A stretch of DNA of 17,039 nt from JBCCSZ01 sp039199225. Its GTDB lineage: Bacteria > Bacteroidota > Bacteroidia > Chitinophagales > Saprospiraceae. This document shows, piece by piece, positions 17,011 through 17,039 of the stretch (position 1 is its first letter; the number at the start of each line of letters is the position of its first letter). Below the pieces are notes generated by a model. It worked only from the letters and a program-made list of their open reading frames with translations, made no database searches and had not been told where the DNA came from. A program made the position numbers and the translations under genes. The stretch is taken from positions 1 to 17,039 of the forward strand of contig JBCCSZ010000160.1 in assembly GCA_039199225.1 (NCBI GenBank), in the 5' to 3' direction.

Positions 17011-17039
17011 GGTGCTTGTTTGGTGCTGCCAGAGGAGGC
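16380..17039 (+). other. Adenylation domain of module 4, partial, substrate unresolved
   Basis: Only the N-terminal part is in the window: LFEEQCRRTPERTAVVF, ILKAGGYYVPI, TSGSSGKPKG (2128-2137) and FDLSVYDIFG (2172-2181). The first three specificity residues can be read: D2173, L2174, Y2177. DLY fits Cys codes (DLYN...) and some Ala codes; seven of ten positions lie downstream, so no call is made. The TGA at 17008-17010 falls 33 bases after the FDLSVYD Tyr codon. Confidence 0.85.
17008..17010 (+). other. In-frame TGA inside a conserved A-domain stretch
   Basis: The sequence before it reads FDLSVYDIFGVLA and the sequence after it, in the same frame (17011-17039), reads GACLVLPEE. Related A domains have a small residue (Gly or Ala) at this place, and GGA (Gly) differs from TGA by one base. 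No frame change is needed. The nearby PKS gene ends with TGA, so TGA is used as stop in this cluster. Confidence 0.9.

Noticed and set aside
1..17039. Siderophore cluster
   Set aside because: Hydroxylated Asn, Ser and Orn would be compatible, but no TonB receptor, MbtH-like protein, N5-ornithine hydroxylase or iron-uptake gene is present in the window and the A1 code points to Asn, not Asp. Left open.

Overview
The window is the interior of a hybrid polyketide / non-ribosomal peptide (PKS-NRPS) gene cluster, all on the + strand and cut at both ends. The three visible start regions (before 3066, 4130 and 10456) are A-rich and lack a GGAGG-type ribosome binding site. With the moderate base composition, this is what one sees in Bacteroidota, so a Bacteroidota host is my best guess. 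It is an inference, and no species is claimed.

Layout: (1) 1-3069, the 3' part of a PKS gene: KS-AT linker, malonyl-type acyltransferase, carrier domain and a C-terminal condensation (C) domain. The ketosynthase presumably lies upstream of the window. (2) 3066-4067, an Fe(II)/2-oxoglutarate oxygenase of the TauD/TfdA family, SyrP-like, overlapping gene 1 by ATGA. (3) 4130-10435, an NRPS: a condensation-like domain without the catalytic histidines, then A(Asn)-PCP, then C-A(Ser-like)-PCP. (4) 10456-17010 and onward, an NRPS: C-A(Orn)-PCP-E, then C and a partial A domain. Gene 4 is interrupted by an in-frame TGA at 17008-17010, and its frame then continues with recognisable A-domain sequence to the end of the window.

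Working model: the PKS module adds one malonate unit to an incoming acyl chain and leaves the beta-ketone, because no reductive domain is visible between AT and ACP. Its terminal C domain then joins the chain to Asn carried by gene 3. The first domain of gene 3 looks like the non-catalytic 'interface' domains that pair with stand-alone beta-hydroxylases, and such a hydroxylase is encoded by gene 2. The predicted partial product is acyl-(beta-ketoacyl)-(beta-hydroxy)Asn-Ser-D-Orn-X, where X is unresolved. The most interesting point is that this interface/hydroxylase pair sits on a module whose specificity code is that of asparagine rather than aspartate or histidine.

No RNA gene, CRISPR array, insertion sequence or convincing terminator was seen. 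Coding sequence fills nearly the whole window, with gaps of only 62 and 20 bases.
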